DNA of 31,771 nucleotides from Lachnospiraceae bacterium UBA4292 (GTDB lineage: Bacteria; Bacillota; Clostridia; Lachnospirales; Lachnospiraceae). Shown one piece after another: positions 18,814 to 26,320 of this stretch. The position numbers and the translations under genes are program-made. The notes beneath the pieces are model-generated. The model saw nothing but the letters and a program-made list of their open reading frames with translations. It had not been told where the DNA came from and ran no database searches. The stretch's first letter is position 1. Every line of letters starts with the position of its first letter. The stretch covers positions 1 to 31,771 of the forward strand of contig DGVE01000216.1 in the NCBI GenBank assembly GCA_002395865.1, written 5' to 3'.

Positions 18814-19974
18814 ATGTGTAATTTCAAAATGAAAATGATGATCATGGGTACGGTACTGGCGATGTCAGCATTGTTTGATATTTCGGCATTGGCTGATGGT
18901 AAGGTATCAGAGTCCTCTGTCGGATATGATGTTGATATCACATCCGTGGAATACTATAATATGTCCTATGATGAAAGGGTGGATAGTTTCAACATAGATG
19001 CCGAAATATTGAATGATCTTTCTACGGAGAAGGTTCTTGAACTGGCATTGGATTATCCGCTTGGTGTTAATATATTCTGCTTTAATACCTACGAGGAAGG
19101 CTTTTCAGATCTGATAAGGATATCCACTGTTTATCAGGAGCTGGTATCGAGGGACGATCTTAAGGAGTGCGCTCTTCAGAGATATGCAGAGTATGAGCAT
19201 GAGTATGACTCTGATGGTGAATGGCTGAACAAGGTTCTGCTTGAAAGCATTATCCGATATCAGTTATGGCCGGATATGAGCTTCGATGAGAGAATGGATG
19301 TGGCATCTGCACATGATGGCATAACAAATGATATATGGGCAGATTATATCGAAGAACTGATCATACCATACAGAACCATGTCTTTACAGACAGAAAATAG
19401 CGGTATTCCGCTAGCTAATCGGGGAATAGCAGCCGATGGCTTTACGTGGGGAGGAACATGGGCCTATCCGAATTCTGCCACCTATTATGTAGGGTTTTAT
19501 CAGAAATATGGTAAGACATGCACCTGCTACAAGTATTACAGCGGAGATTATACTTCTGCAGAAAAAACAAGCATATACAATGCCATGCTCACGGCTTATC
19601 CCAACTGGACATATTCGAGCCCGGCCACTAAAAAGTATAATTGCAATTCGTATGTATGGATCTCAAATGACGTTTACTCAAATATCTACTGGCTCAATGA
19701 TCCAACCTATTTTGGTAACGCAACATCATATTTTTCAGAGCAGAATGTGAATGACCCGCTGTTTACCGGCGAGTATGTTATGATAGTATCCGGCTCGGGA
19801 AGTATTCATTCAGTAAAAGTCAATACATCTTCTACGGGAACAAATATGTCAGCATATATGTCATCTTCATATGTACAGACAAAGGCAGGTACAGCCGGAC
19901 TGTATGTTGCAAAGATGTCTGATTTCTACAGCTTTTATTCGGGATCGTATTATGTGCCGTATGTGGTGCTGTAG
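18814..19974 (+). CDS. Secreted protein with anti-sigma-shared N-domain and papain-like C-domain
   Basis: 386 aa from ATG 18814 (AAGGAGG eight bases upstream; the longer frame from 18715 overlaps the ATPase gene and lacks a site). There is a signal peptide (about 1-27, ending SALA). Residues 36-187 form a helical domain with YYNMSYDERV, VLELALDYPLGVN and ELIIPYR, clearly homologous to residues 243-396 of the putative anti-sigma protein at 22795. Residues about 205-386 are Tyr/Ser-rich and contain KKYNCNSYVWIS (Cys277) and SIHSVKV (His332), the Cys...His pattern of papain-like peptidases/amidases such as NlpC/P60- or CHAP-like folds. I infer a secreted cysteine peptidase or amidase; activity is unproven. 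It is visibly AT-richer than the ATPase gene just upstream and probably shares a transcript with the next two genes. Confidence 0.65.
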   Translation: MCNFKMKMMIMGTVLAMSALFDISALADGKVSESSVGYDVDITSVEYYNMSYDERVDSFNIDAEILNDLSTEKVLELALDYPLGVNIFCFNTYEEGFSDLIRISTVYQELVSRDDLKECALQRYAEYEHEYDSDGEWLNKVLLESIIRYQLWPDMSFDERMDVASAHDGITNDIWADYIEELIIPYRTMSLQTENSGIPLANRGIAADGFTWGGTWAYPNSATYYVGFYQKYGKTCTCYKYYSGDYTSAEKTSIYNAMLTAYPNWTYSSPATKKYNCNSYVWISNDVYSNIYWLNDPTYFGNATSYFSEQNVNDPLFTGEYVMIVSGSGSIHSVKVNTSSTGTNMSAYMSSSYVQTKAGTAGLYVAKMSDFYSFYSGSYYVPYVVL

Positions 19975-20014
19975 GCATTTGAAATGGTAATTGTGTTATT
20001 TGGAGGAATAATAA

Positions 20015-21202
20015 ATGAATGAAAAAGTAATAAAATTATCGACATTGATTATTGCAATATTGATGATGATAAATTCTGCGTTTGCTGACGAGTCATTTAA
20101 TCATACGTTGAAAAGTCTGTCGGAAACGGATGAAAATACAGGGGGTAGAGTATTTCGTACGTCGGATGCACCTGACGAGATTGATGCATTTGTAAGAGAG
20201 ACATTTTTGACGTATTCTGTAACAGAGCTGTCCGATTTGGGCTTCTCTGAAAGTGAGATTTCGTCATTGGAGCTTTATCCTGCGATATCGGCTTATCAAG
20301 ATGCCGATTGCGATGATGTATATTATTATTACCCAGTTGTATCGCAGGGGGAGATTATAGCATTAATTACTTCGTTTGAGTCTGAAGATGGGAGTATCTC
20401 ATTTCAATTCGGTAAAACCAGGTTGGCAAGAGCAATCAATGGAATCCAATCTGAATTTGGTCCGGCTAGTTTAGTGATAGGCCAAGATGCGTATTATGTT
20501 ACCTATGATGGGAATGAGGGTTTCCTATTGATGGAGTTTGATGATTATAATGAGAGGACTTATGAAAGAATATCTCTAGATAGGGAAAACGTGATTGCTT
20601 CATTTAATGATACAGTCGAGGTAGGCGCTTCCGACAGTTGTATTGCTCGAATTACCGAAACAGGCCATGATAGGAGTATAAGTGAATTGTATTTAAATGT
20701 TCCTTTTGTTGCAAATTTGAATTACAATGGGGGAGTATGTTGGGCATCTTCATTGGCATCAATAATAAAATACTGGGGATATTTTGATGATTATACACCG
20801 AGACAACTCAGAAATTATCTGATTGTAAATGCAAGCTCATATACTAATCACACCATTGGTTCTATGCTGTGTGCAAAGGATATACTTGCAAGTGTTATTT
20901 CAAATCATACCTTTAATGCTTACGGAAATGGATGGAGTTCTTATTTTGATATTATGAATTGCATTGACTATGATATGCCTGTGTATAGCCATTGGAAGGC
21001 GTATGATCAATATAATACCAGTTACGGGCATGTAATGGTTATTAGGGGCTACTACTATAATACATCTATCCCTGATAGTGTGCCTGCCTCAAAAAGAATT
21101 TCAGTGATGGACCCAAATGAGACCAGTTATGTAAGTATATACTATAATTCGGGATATAATATAGGTGCATTGACCTTCAGCCTGTATGGTACAGTGAGGT
21201 AA
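20015..21202 (+). CDS. Secreted C39-/staphopain-like cysteine peptidase
   Basis: 395 aa with a signal peptide (cleavage after about residue 24, AFA-D). Residues 25-220 are an acidic region without a recognised fold, probably a propeptide or inhibitory domain. The C-terminal part (about 225-395) carries GGVCWASSLASIIKYW (Cys242), GHVMVIRGY (His339) and VMDPNETSY (Asp366/Asn368), the order and spacing of a papain-like C39-2/staphopain-type peptidase. It should therefore cleave proteins or peptides outside the cell, or mature itself. ATG 20015 follows TGGAGGA. This is the most AT-rich gene of the window by eye (many ATT, TAT, GAT codons), which supports recent acquisition. There is a 40-base gap after the previous gene, no terminator between them, and the same direction. 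Confidence 0.75.
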   Translation: MNEKVIKLSTLIIAILMMINSAFADESFNHTLKSLSETDENTGGRVFRTSDAPDEIDAFVRETFLTYSVTELSDLGFSESEISSLELYPAISAYQDADCDDVYYYYPVVSQGEIIALITSFESEDGSISFQFGKTRLARAINGIQSEFGPASLVIGQDAYYVTYDGNEGFLLMEFDDYNERTYERISLDRENVIASFNDTVEVGASDSCIARITETGHDRSISELYLNVPFVANLNYNGGVCWASSLASIIKYWGYFDDYTPRQLRNYLIVNASSYTNHTIGSMLCAKDILASVISNHTFNAYGNGWSSYFDIMNCIDYDMPVYSHWKAYDQYNTSYGHVMVIRGYYYNTSIPDSVPASKRISVMDPNETSYVSIYYNSGYNIGALTFSLYGTVR

Positions 21203-21221
21203 TAAAGAATCGGGAGGTTTT

Positions 21222-21983
21222 ATGACCAAATTATTAATACGGATCTATATTGTCTTTGCGCTTTTTCTGTGTGGTTGTTCAGCAAAAGACTCAACAACTC
21301 TCACTCTTCTTCAGAAACCGAAGTCTACCGGAATGGATGTCATAGGTGAAATCGATTTATTAAAAGAAGATTGGCTTAGTGTGGCATATGATACCGTAAA
21401 GAATGATTACAGAAAATGGATGGTCGCTTCCGTCGGAACAGAGACGAAGAATTATATGGGTGAAACTGTGTCGGAGTCGGTGCGGGTGTTGAAAAGCTTC
21501 GTGCCGGAACTGACTACCGAAGAAATACCTGACGGATTATCGCCTGTTTCTCTGAGGATAGGCAATTCAGACTGGAAGGATTACAGCTTTTCCTTCGATT
21601 TTCTGGCCAAGGATACGGGAGGATTGTCATTTGTAGTGTATCAGGAAAGCAGCAAGACCGGATGGGATTATAAGAAGACGGGAGAGCTGTATTTTATTCC
21701 ATTTTATTTCAGCATCGGCAAGTATGGACTAAGCCTCGGTACCGGTGATTTTCCCGTGGGCTGGGATATAAATAACGAAGATGATAAAAATGTACTAGGA
21801 AAATATGACTCATCTGTATGGAACAATGTAAAGCTTACACTGGATGGCCTTGACCTGCATCTGATCTTCAACGGGGAGGACAAGGGCGTGATCTGGACGT
21901 ATCAGAGTGAGCCATTCGGATCAGTCGGCTTTGGAGCGGCAGATGGTGTGATGATAAAGGATATCAAGATCGTGCATGAATAA
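21222..21983 (+). CDS. Putative lipoprotein with a concanavalin-like beta-sandwich
   Basis: 253 aa. A short signal ends in the lipobox LCGC (lipid-bearing Cys19), so the protein should be anchored to the outside of the membrane. The C-terminal two thirds show the pattern WKDYSFSFDFLAKDTGGLSFVVYQ, then VWNNVKLTLDGLDLHLIFNGE and GSVGFGAADGVMIKDIKI. This is typical of LamG/DUF1080-like jelly-roll domains that bind glycans or proteins. No catalytic residues are evident. ATG 21222 follows GGGAGG. It is the last gene before the sigma cluster, has no obvious terminator, and is probably co-transcribed with the two peptidase genes. Role unknown; a surface binding or tethering function is a guess. Confidence 0.65.
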   Translation: MTKLLIRIYIVFALFLCGCSAKDSTTLTLLQKPKSTGMDVIGEIDLLKEDWLSVAYDTVKNDYRKWMVASVGTETKNYMGETVSESVRVLKSFVPELTTEEIPDGLSPVSLRIGNSDWKDYSFSFDFLAKDTGGLSFVVYQESSKTGWDYKKTGELYFIPFYFSIGKYGLSLGTGDFPVGWDINNEDDKNVLGKYDSSVWNNVKLTLDGLDLHLIFNGEDKGVIWTYQSEPFGSVGFGAADGVMIKDIKIVHE

Positions 21984-22034
21984 TATGCGGTAAGCTAAAT
22001 AAGGCCTATACAGGTGTTATGAATACAAAAACAA

Positions 22035-22062
22035 TTGATATATATTGGGACGAATTTATAAT
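22035..22062 (+). promoter_or_regulatory. Sigma-A promoter for the first ECF sigma gene
   Basis: TTGATA (22035-22040), 16 bases, then a consensus TATAAT (22057-22062), about 75 bases before the start codon, in an AT-rich spacer. The housekeeping form indicates basal expression of this sigma gene, unlike the second one, which has an ECF-type motif. Confidence 0.6.
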
Positions 22063-22086
22063 AAAATATATTATCAGATATAATTA

Positions 22087-22111
22087 GGGGGGGGCGGAGC
22101 AAGACTTCGCC
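22087..22111 (+). other. G8 tract and small hairpin in the sigma leader
   Basis: Eight consecutive G (22087-22094) run into a hairpin GGCGGAG (22093-22099), loop CAAGA, CTTCGCC (22105-22111; one wobble pair). Both lie between the predicted promoter and the start codon. The homopolymer could vary in length by slippage. Confidence 0.45.
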
Positions 22112-22137
22112 ATTTGCTATGAAAAACGGAGTAATTT

Positions 22138-22686
22138 ATGAACGATGAGAAACTGATCGAACTGTTTTTTAACAGGGACGAGGATGCGATCAGGGAGACT
22201 GAAAATGAATACGGAACGATCCTCAGGCAGGTGATCAGGAATTATCTTGATAACGAAGCGGATGTCGATGAGTGTCTTAATGATGTGTATTTGGCTCTCT
22301 GGGAGAGGATTCCCCCCAATCGCCCGGAGCATTTCAAGGCATACGCAGTGAGGCTCGCGAAGAATCTGGCGATCAGTTCATTCAGGAGTATCAATCGCCG
22401 GAGGAGATCACCTGATATACTGGTCTCTCTTGAAGAGGTCGGTGAGATAGCGGGAGATGGTGATCCCGAAAGTGAATTGTTGCTGAAAGAGATGAAGGCG
22501 GCGATAGAGGAGTTTTTGATGAAACTCTCGGTATTTGACCGAAAGATAATGATCAGGCGCTACTGGTTCGGCGACGATCCGAAGGAACTGGCCGGAAAAT
22601 GCAATATGTCCGCCCGTGCGCTTAACTCAAGAATTCACAGACTTCGGAAAAAACTGGAGAGATACTTAAAGAAGAAGGGATTATGA
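22138..22686 (+). CDS. ECF-type RNA polymerase sigma factor, copy 1
   Basis: 182 aa. Region 2 (about 10-75) includes LFFNRDEDAIRETENEYG, the core-binding/-10 recognition helix DECLNDVYLALW and FKAYAVRLAKNLAISSFR. Region 4 (about 115-175) is a helix-turn-helix reading LSVFDRKIMIRRYWFG, then ELAGKCNMSARALNSRIHRLRKKL. With no region 1 or 3, it is a sigma-70 group IV (ECF) factor. It is a close paralogue of the gene at 24462, with the same length and the same RDEDAIRET and FDRKIM/LDRRIM blocks. ATG 22138 has CGGAG upstream. The next gene encodes a membrane protein with a short conserved cytoplasmic N-terminus, the normal arrangement for an ECF sigma and its anti-sigma. Confidence 0.9.
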   Translation: MNDEKLIELFFNRDEDAIRETENEYGTILRQVIRNYLDNEADVDECLNDVYLALWERIPPNRPEHFKAYAVRLAKNLAISSFRSINRRRRSPDILVSLEEVGEIAGDGDPESELLLKEMKAAIEEFLMKLSVFDRKIMIRRYWFGDDPKELAGKCNMSARALNSRIHRLRKKLERYLKKKGL

Positions 22687-22794
22687 TCGTGCGTAAGGGA
22701 GGTACATTGCAATGAATAATTAATTGTGAAACATGTAGAAAACAGACAGAGAATACTTTAAAAAACGAATTGAAAATGAAGGGAGAACAAGAAA

Positions 22795-24222
22795 ATGAAT
22801 AAGATCGATGAGAGAGAAACATTTGTAAAAGCATTTGATATGATAGACGACAGGTTCATAGAGGAAGGAATGGAGGATATCGAGAGAAGAAAGAGCTTTC
22901 CGGTTACAGCGACTGTATCGGCTTTCGCCGCTGCGGCGATCATCGGTGGTGCGGCATATACTATGAACCAACCGAAGAGCGTGGTTGATCCCGGAGCACA
23001 GGCAGATAAGAATGGCTATAGCTCGGATATAGCACAGTCCGAAGACGACGGGAATGGTGATGCGGATGCAGAAAATAAAGCGGCTGATCACGATGCAATC
23101 ATGGCATATTCAGAAATTCAGAGAGCCGTTTCGGCGGCTCAGGGGCAATACCCCGATAATTACGCGGGCATGTATGTTGATAAAGATACGGTACACCTTA
23201 TGCTGACGGATGTTTCGGGCTCTGAATACTATCTGGGACTCGCAGGGGATTATTCGGACAGAGTGGTCATAGAAAAGGCGGACAGATCATACAATGAGCT
23301 GGCGGAACTGATGAATAATACCATCACCACACTCGGGCAGGGGGTAAAATGCGAACAGCTATTCCGCCCGGAGCAAAACACCGTGCAGATCAATATCAAA
23401 AATGACGTGAGGCCACAGGAGAAGCTGAGCCTCAGTTATGATGAGACTCTGGGAGCATTTGTAACGAATGACGGTGTGATCATTTATCTGGATACGGAGG
23501 GGGATGACTTTGATGACAGCGTGGATTACGATGTTGATATGAAGTCGGACGAGTATTATAATATGTCTTATGAGGAGCGCGTCGAGGCGTTTAATATCGA
23601 TCCCGAAAGGCTGAAGAACGCTTCTACGGACAGAGTACTTGAACTGGCTGTCAGTTACCCACTTGGTGTCAATCTCATGATGTTCGACGATTATGAGGAC
23701 GGATTGGAGGATATGATAAAAAGATCAACTGTATTTCAGGAGCTGATCGTCAGGGGGGATATGAAGGAGGCAGCGCTTAAAAGATATGCGGGATACATTT
23801 CCGAATATGCTCCTGAGCAGCAGTGGATGCAGAGGATGATACTGGAGGCACTCATAGAGTATAAAGTCTGGGACAAAATGACGGATGATGAGAAGAAGTA
23901 TCTGACAGAGATACACGACGCCATCGGGACATCCGAAGAGTATAAGACCGACCTTCTGGGCGTGCTTATAATCCCTTACAGGGACGGCGTGATCTCGGGC
24001 CGCTCTGCCGAGGATGCTGCCAGAAAGGCTGTGAGTGAAAAGTTCAACGGCGAATATGGATTAAATATCAGTCTTATGGACGGAGCCGTGGTGACATATG
24101 ACGGTTCACAGTCCGCATATACGGTCCTGATCACAGGAAAGGATGCAGGCAATACCTATATTGCTTTTTCCGTAACGGTGGATGCGGAAGAGGGAAGTGT
24201 TTTAAGTGCGGTGATGGGGTGA
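22795..24222 (+). CDS. Putative membrane anti-sigma factor with extracytoplasmic sensor domains
   Basis: 475 aa. The cytoplasmic N-terminus (about 1-37, with AFDMIDDRFIEEGMEDIE) is shared with the protein at 25024 and is the likely sigma-binding part. One membrane helix follows (about 38-57). Outside lie an acidic linker, a first domain (about 100-235), a second domain (243-396) homologous to residues 36-187 of the secreted protein at 18814 (about 60% identity by eye over its first 75 positions), and a C-terminal PepSY-like segment (about 405-475, ending YIAFSVTVDAEEGSVLSAVMG). No zinc-binding anti-sigma (ZAS) motif is seen, so the anti-sigma role rests on position, topology and the repeated N-terminal motif. 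ATG 22795 follows GGGAG. The 108-base gap after the sigma gene is longer than in the second pair. Confidence 0.7.
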   Translation: MNKIDERETFVKAFDMIDDRFIEEGMEDIERRKSFPVTATVSAFAAAAIIGGAAYTMNQPKSVVDPGAQADKNGYSSDIAQSEDDGNGDADAENKAADHDAIMAYSEIQRAVSAAQGQYPDNYAGMYVDKDTVHLMLTDVSGSEYYLGLAGDYSDRVVIEKADRSYNELAELMNNTITTLGQGVKCEQLFRPEQNTVQINIKNDVRPQEKLSLSYDETLGAFVTNDGVIIYLDTEGDDFDDSVDYDVDMKSDEYYNMSYEERVEAFNIDPERLKNASTDRVLELAVSYPLGVNLMMFDDYEDGLEDMIKRSTVFQELIVRGDMKEAALKRYAGYISEYAPEQQWMQRMILEALIEYKVWDKMTDDEKKYLTEIHDAIGTSEEYKTDLLGVLIIPYRDGVISGRSAEDAARKAVSEKFNGEYGLNISLMDGAVVTYDGSQSAYTVLITGKDAGNTYIAFSVTVDAEEGSVLSAVMG

Positions 24223-24256
24223 TCGTTGCTGCATGGAAATGAATAAATCATAGAAA

Positions 24257-24292
24257 AAAGGCTCAGGTCTCACGCATGAGGCTTGAGCCTTT
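24257..24292 (+). terminator. Terminator after the first sigma/anti-sigma pair
   Basis: A 16-bp stem (24257-24272 with 24277-24292, two wobble pairs) closes a CGCA tetraloop. It is flanked by A on the 5' side and by TTT-CCC-TTT on the 3' side. The stem is very strong; the T-run is interrupted. Confidence 0.75.
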
Positions 24293-24369
24293 CCCTTTGG
24301 TGAATACTGACAAAGCGAGATGATTAAATATATACAATGTGACGAAAATACTCGTTGCGAGAAATTATA

Positions 24370-24395
24370 TGTGACTTTTTAAGCGTTTTTACGAC
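24370..24395 (+). promoter_or_regulatory. Candidate ECF-sigma (autoregulatory) promoter for sigma copy 2
   Basis: TGTGAC (24370-24375), a 16-base spacer starting with a T5 run, then CGAC (24392-24395). It is preceded by GAAATTATA, matching the element at 14491-14525. The T-run after the -35 box is common in ECF promoters. Position about 65 bases before the chosen start is right for autoregulation. Confidence 0.55.
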
Positions 24396-24461
24396 TGTAT
24401 CAGTAGAAAACGATTGATATCATGGTTATGATCCTTTATGGACGGAGACCTGTATATAGTT

Positions 24462-25010
24462 ATGAATGATGAAGAACTGATCCTGCTGTTTCTTAACAGA
24501 GACGAGGATGCGATAAGAGAGACTGCCAAACAATACGGAGCTGTTTTGAGGGGTGTTATCAGAAATATCCTTGAAAGCGAAGAGGATACGGATGAGTGCC
24601 TGAATGACGTATATCTGGCTCTTTGGCAGAATATACCCTCCAACAGACCGGAGAATTTGCGGGCGTACGCTATAAGATTGGCTAAAAACATGGCGATCGA
24701 TACTTTCAGATATAACAGAAGCATGAAGCGGTCGTCTGAAATGATGGTAGCCATCGATGAGATGGATGATATAGCCGGATCCGGTGACCCGGCTGATGAA
24801 TATATAGCTTCGGAGCTGGGGCGGGCGATAGAGGATTTTCTTAAGGGACTGCCTGAACTTGACCGAAGGATAATGATCAGGAGATACTGGTTTTTTGACA
24901 GCCCTCAGGAGCTGAGCAAAAAATGCGGGATGACGCCTCACGCGCTGAATGTGAGGCTTGCGAGACTGAGAAAAAAACTGGCCGGTTTTTTGAAGAAAAA
25001 AGGGTTTTAG
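24462..25010 (+). CDS. ECF-type RNA polymerase sigma factor, copy 2
   Basis: 182 aa from ATG 24462, exactly the length of copy 1 when aligned at MNDEELILLFLNRDEDAIRET. An in-frame ATG at 24438 would add eight residues, but it has no ribosome site; for 24462 the nearest is CGGAGA at 24443-24448, rather far (about 13 bases). Region 2 has DECLNDVYLALWQ and LRAYAIRLAKNMAIDTFR. Region 4 has LPELDRRIMIRRYWFFDSPQELSKKCGMTPHALNVRLARLRKKL. The stop codon TAG is part of the ribosome binding site of the next gene, so sigma and its membrane partner are tightly coupled. Likely role: directs RNA polymerase to TGTGAY-N16-CGAC promoters in this island (inference). Confidence 0.9.
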   Translation: MNDEELILLFLNRDEDAIRETAKQYGAVLRGVIRNILESEEDTDECLNDVYLALWQNIPSNRPENLRAYAIRLAKNMAIDTFRYNRSMKRSSEMMVAIDEMDDIAGSGDPADEYIASELGRAIEDFLKGLPELDRRIMIRRYWFFDSPQELSKKCGMTPHALNVRLARLRKKLAGFLKKKGF

Positions 25011-25023
25011 GAGGAATGTGTGT

Positions 25024-26175
25024 ATGACAAAAGAAGATCTGATATCCGCATTCAACGAGATAGATGACAGGTATTTAGAGGAGGGGATGGAGTCCATGAA
25101 GAGAGAAACGCCGCTTTACAAAAAAACGTTGGCTTATTCCATATTAGCTGCGGCACTGGCAGCATGTATGCTTTTGGCGGTACGGATATCGGGAGCCGGG
25201 ATAGCCGGCTCGGCCGATGACGGTAATATGCCTTCGGAGATGTCGGGCGATGTATTGCAAAAGGAAACAGCAGGCATTCGGGATTCGAATAATGGCAATA
25301 CGTCGGACGGGATGGTCATCGAAAGCAGCAGTCAGGATGATTCTCATGACAACTACGTGTACGATGTGATCGGGGACTCAGGCATTGACCGCGAGATCAT
25401 CGAGCGGGAAGTGAACAGGATCATGGAGGACAGGAAAAACAGTACTGGAAATCCGTTTACGGTAGCTTCGTATGACCTGGATAAGGCGTATGTTGCTGTA
25501 CCCATGCAGCAATATAAGATGATCACATTTTACAGGAATGGTGGGACTCTGGAGGAGATGGCTTCTGAGAGGAAGCAGCTGATCGTTCCGGTGACGAGCG
25601 AGGAGGGCAGACTGGGATATATCACATTTGACTGCTTCGGAAAGCATCTGACATATCTGGGTATGAGTATGTCGTACGATACGGATATAGCGTCCGGACT
25701 TGTGGATATGGCCAGACTTCTGGAAGTAGCAGGGAGTGATGGCAGAAATGTAAAAGATGTTGATATTTATAAAAATGAGCTGTATCACCTGTATATAATC
25801 TCGGTGGAGACCGACGAAGGAAGGCTGATGACCGCAACATACGGCGGCAAGCATGAGCTCGAGGGCGATATGGAGGCATATAAGCTGTATACGGAGGAGG
25901 AGTTCTGGAACCTCATGTATGCGACTTATGATGAGGATGGAATGGACCCCGACAGCGACGGAGGAGTACCTCTGCGGAAAGGTTCCGTACCCGCTGCCAC
26001 CGAGAAGTCGACTTCACAGAAGAACACGGCTGATAATACGGTAGTTACTACCGGTTCAAAGGTCGAAACGGCTGAACCGAATGTCCTTGTGTACGCATTG
26101 GTCGGAGCGGGAGCTCTGCTGGGTATCATTGCCTGCTCAGTGATCATCGTCAGAAAGAAAAAGACGTCGAACTGA
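25024..26175 (+). CDS. Putative membrane anti-sigma factor with N- and C-terminal membrane helices
   Basis: 383 aa. I chose ATG 25024 (AGGAGGA at 25009-25015, eight bases upstream) over the GTG at 25018, which is too close to that site. The N-terminus AFNEIDDRYLEEGMESMK matches the paralogous protein at 22795 and is probably the sigma-binding element. A membrane helix at about 34-54 follows, then a long outside region: Ser/Asp/Asn-rich linker to about 120, a folded domain about 125-310, then a Thr/Ser/Lys-rich stretch. A second hydrophobic helix near the C-terminus (about 357-377, VLVYALVGAGALLGIIACSV) ends in IIVRKKKTSN. This resembles a cell-wall anchor tail but no LPxTG is present. Both ends would be cytoplasmic with the sensor as an outside loop. 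It does not contain the 150-residue domain of its paralogue. Confidence 0.7.
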   Translation: MTKEDLISAFNEIDDRYLEEGMESMKRETPLYKKTLAYSILAAALAACMLLAVRISGAGIAGSADDGNMPSEMSGDVLQKETAGIRDSNNGNTSDGMVIESSSQDDSHDNYVYDVIGDSGIDREIIEREVNRIMEDRKNSTGNPFTVASYDLDKAYVAVPMQQYKMITFYRNGGTLEEMASERKQLIVPVTSEEGRLGYITFDCFGKHLTYLGMSMSYDTDIASGLVDMARLLEVAGSDGRNVKDVDIYKNELYHLYIISVETDEGRLMTATYGGKHELEGDMEAYKLYTEEEFWNLMYATYDEDGMDPDSDGGVPLRKGSVPAATEKSTSQKNTADNTVVTTGSKVETAEPNVLVYALVGAGALLGIIACSVIIVRKKKTSN

Positions 26176-26204
26176 TCAGACTGCTGAATAATACATGAAT
26201 AAAG

Positions 26205-26242
26205 GGCTGTCGCGCCGATAGAGAGGCGCGGCGGCCTTTTTT
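26205..26242 (+). terminator. Terminator after the second sigma/anti-sigma pair
   Basis: GGCTGTCGCGCC (26205-26216) pairs with GGCGCGGCGGCC (26225-26236; two wobble pairs) around an 8-nt loop, followed by six T (26237-26242). A canonical intrinsic terminator marking the end of the island's operons. Confidence 0.92.
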
Positions 26243-26320
26243 ATGTGGTATCAGCCCGGTCGGGAGAGGCCGCACGGAATATATTCATTGTCAATGCGAG
26301 GCGGTGAGCTATATCGCTTT

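Noticed and set aside
22697..22723. Strong ribosome site followed by a three-codon frame (ATG AAT AAT TAA) between sigma copy 1 and its partner
   Set aside because: Could be a relic of the original start of the downstream gene or chance. Too short to call a gene.
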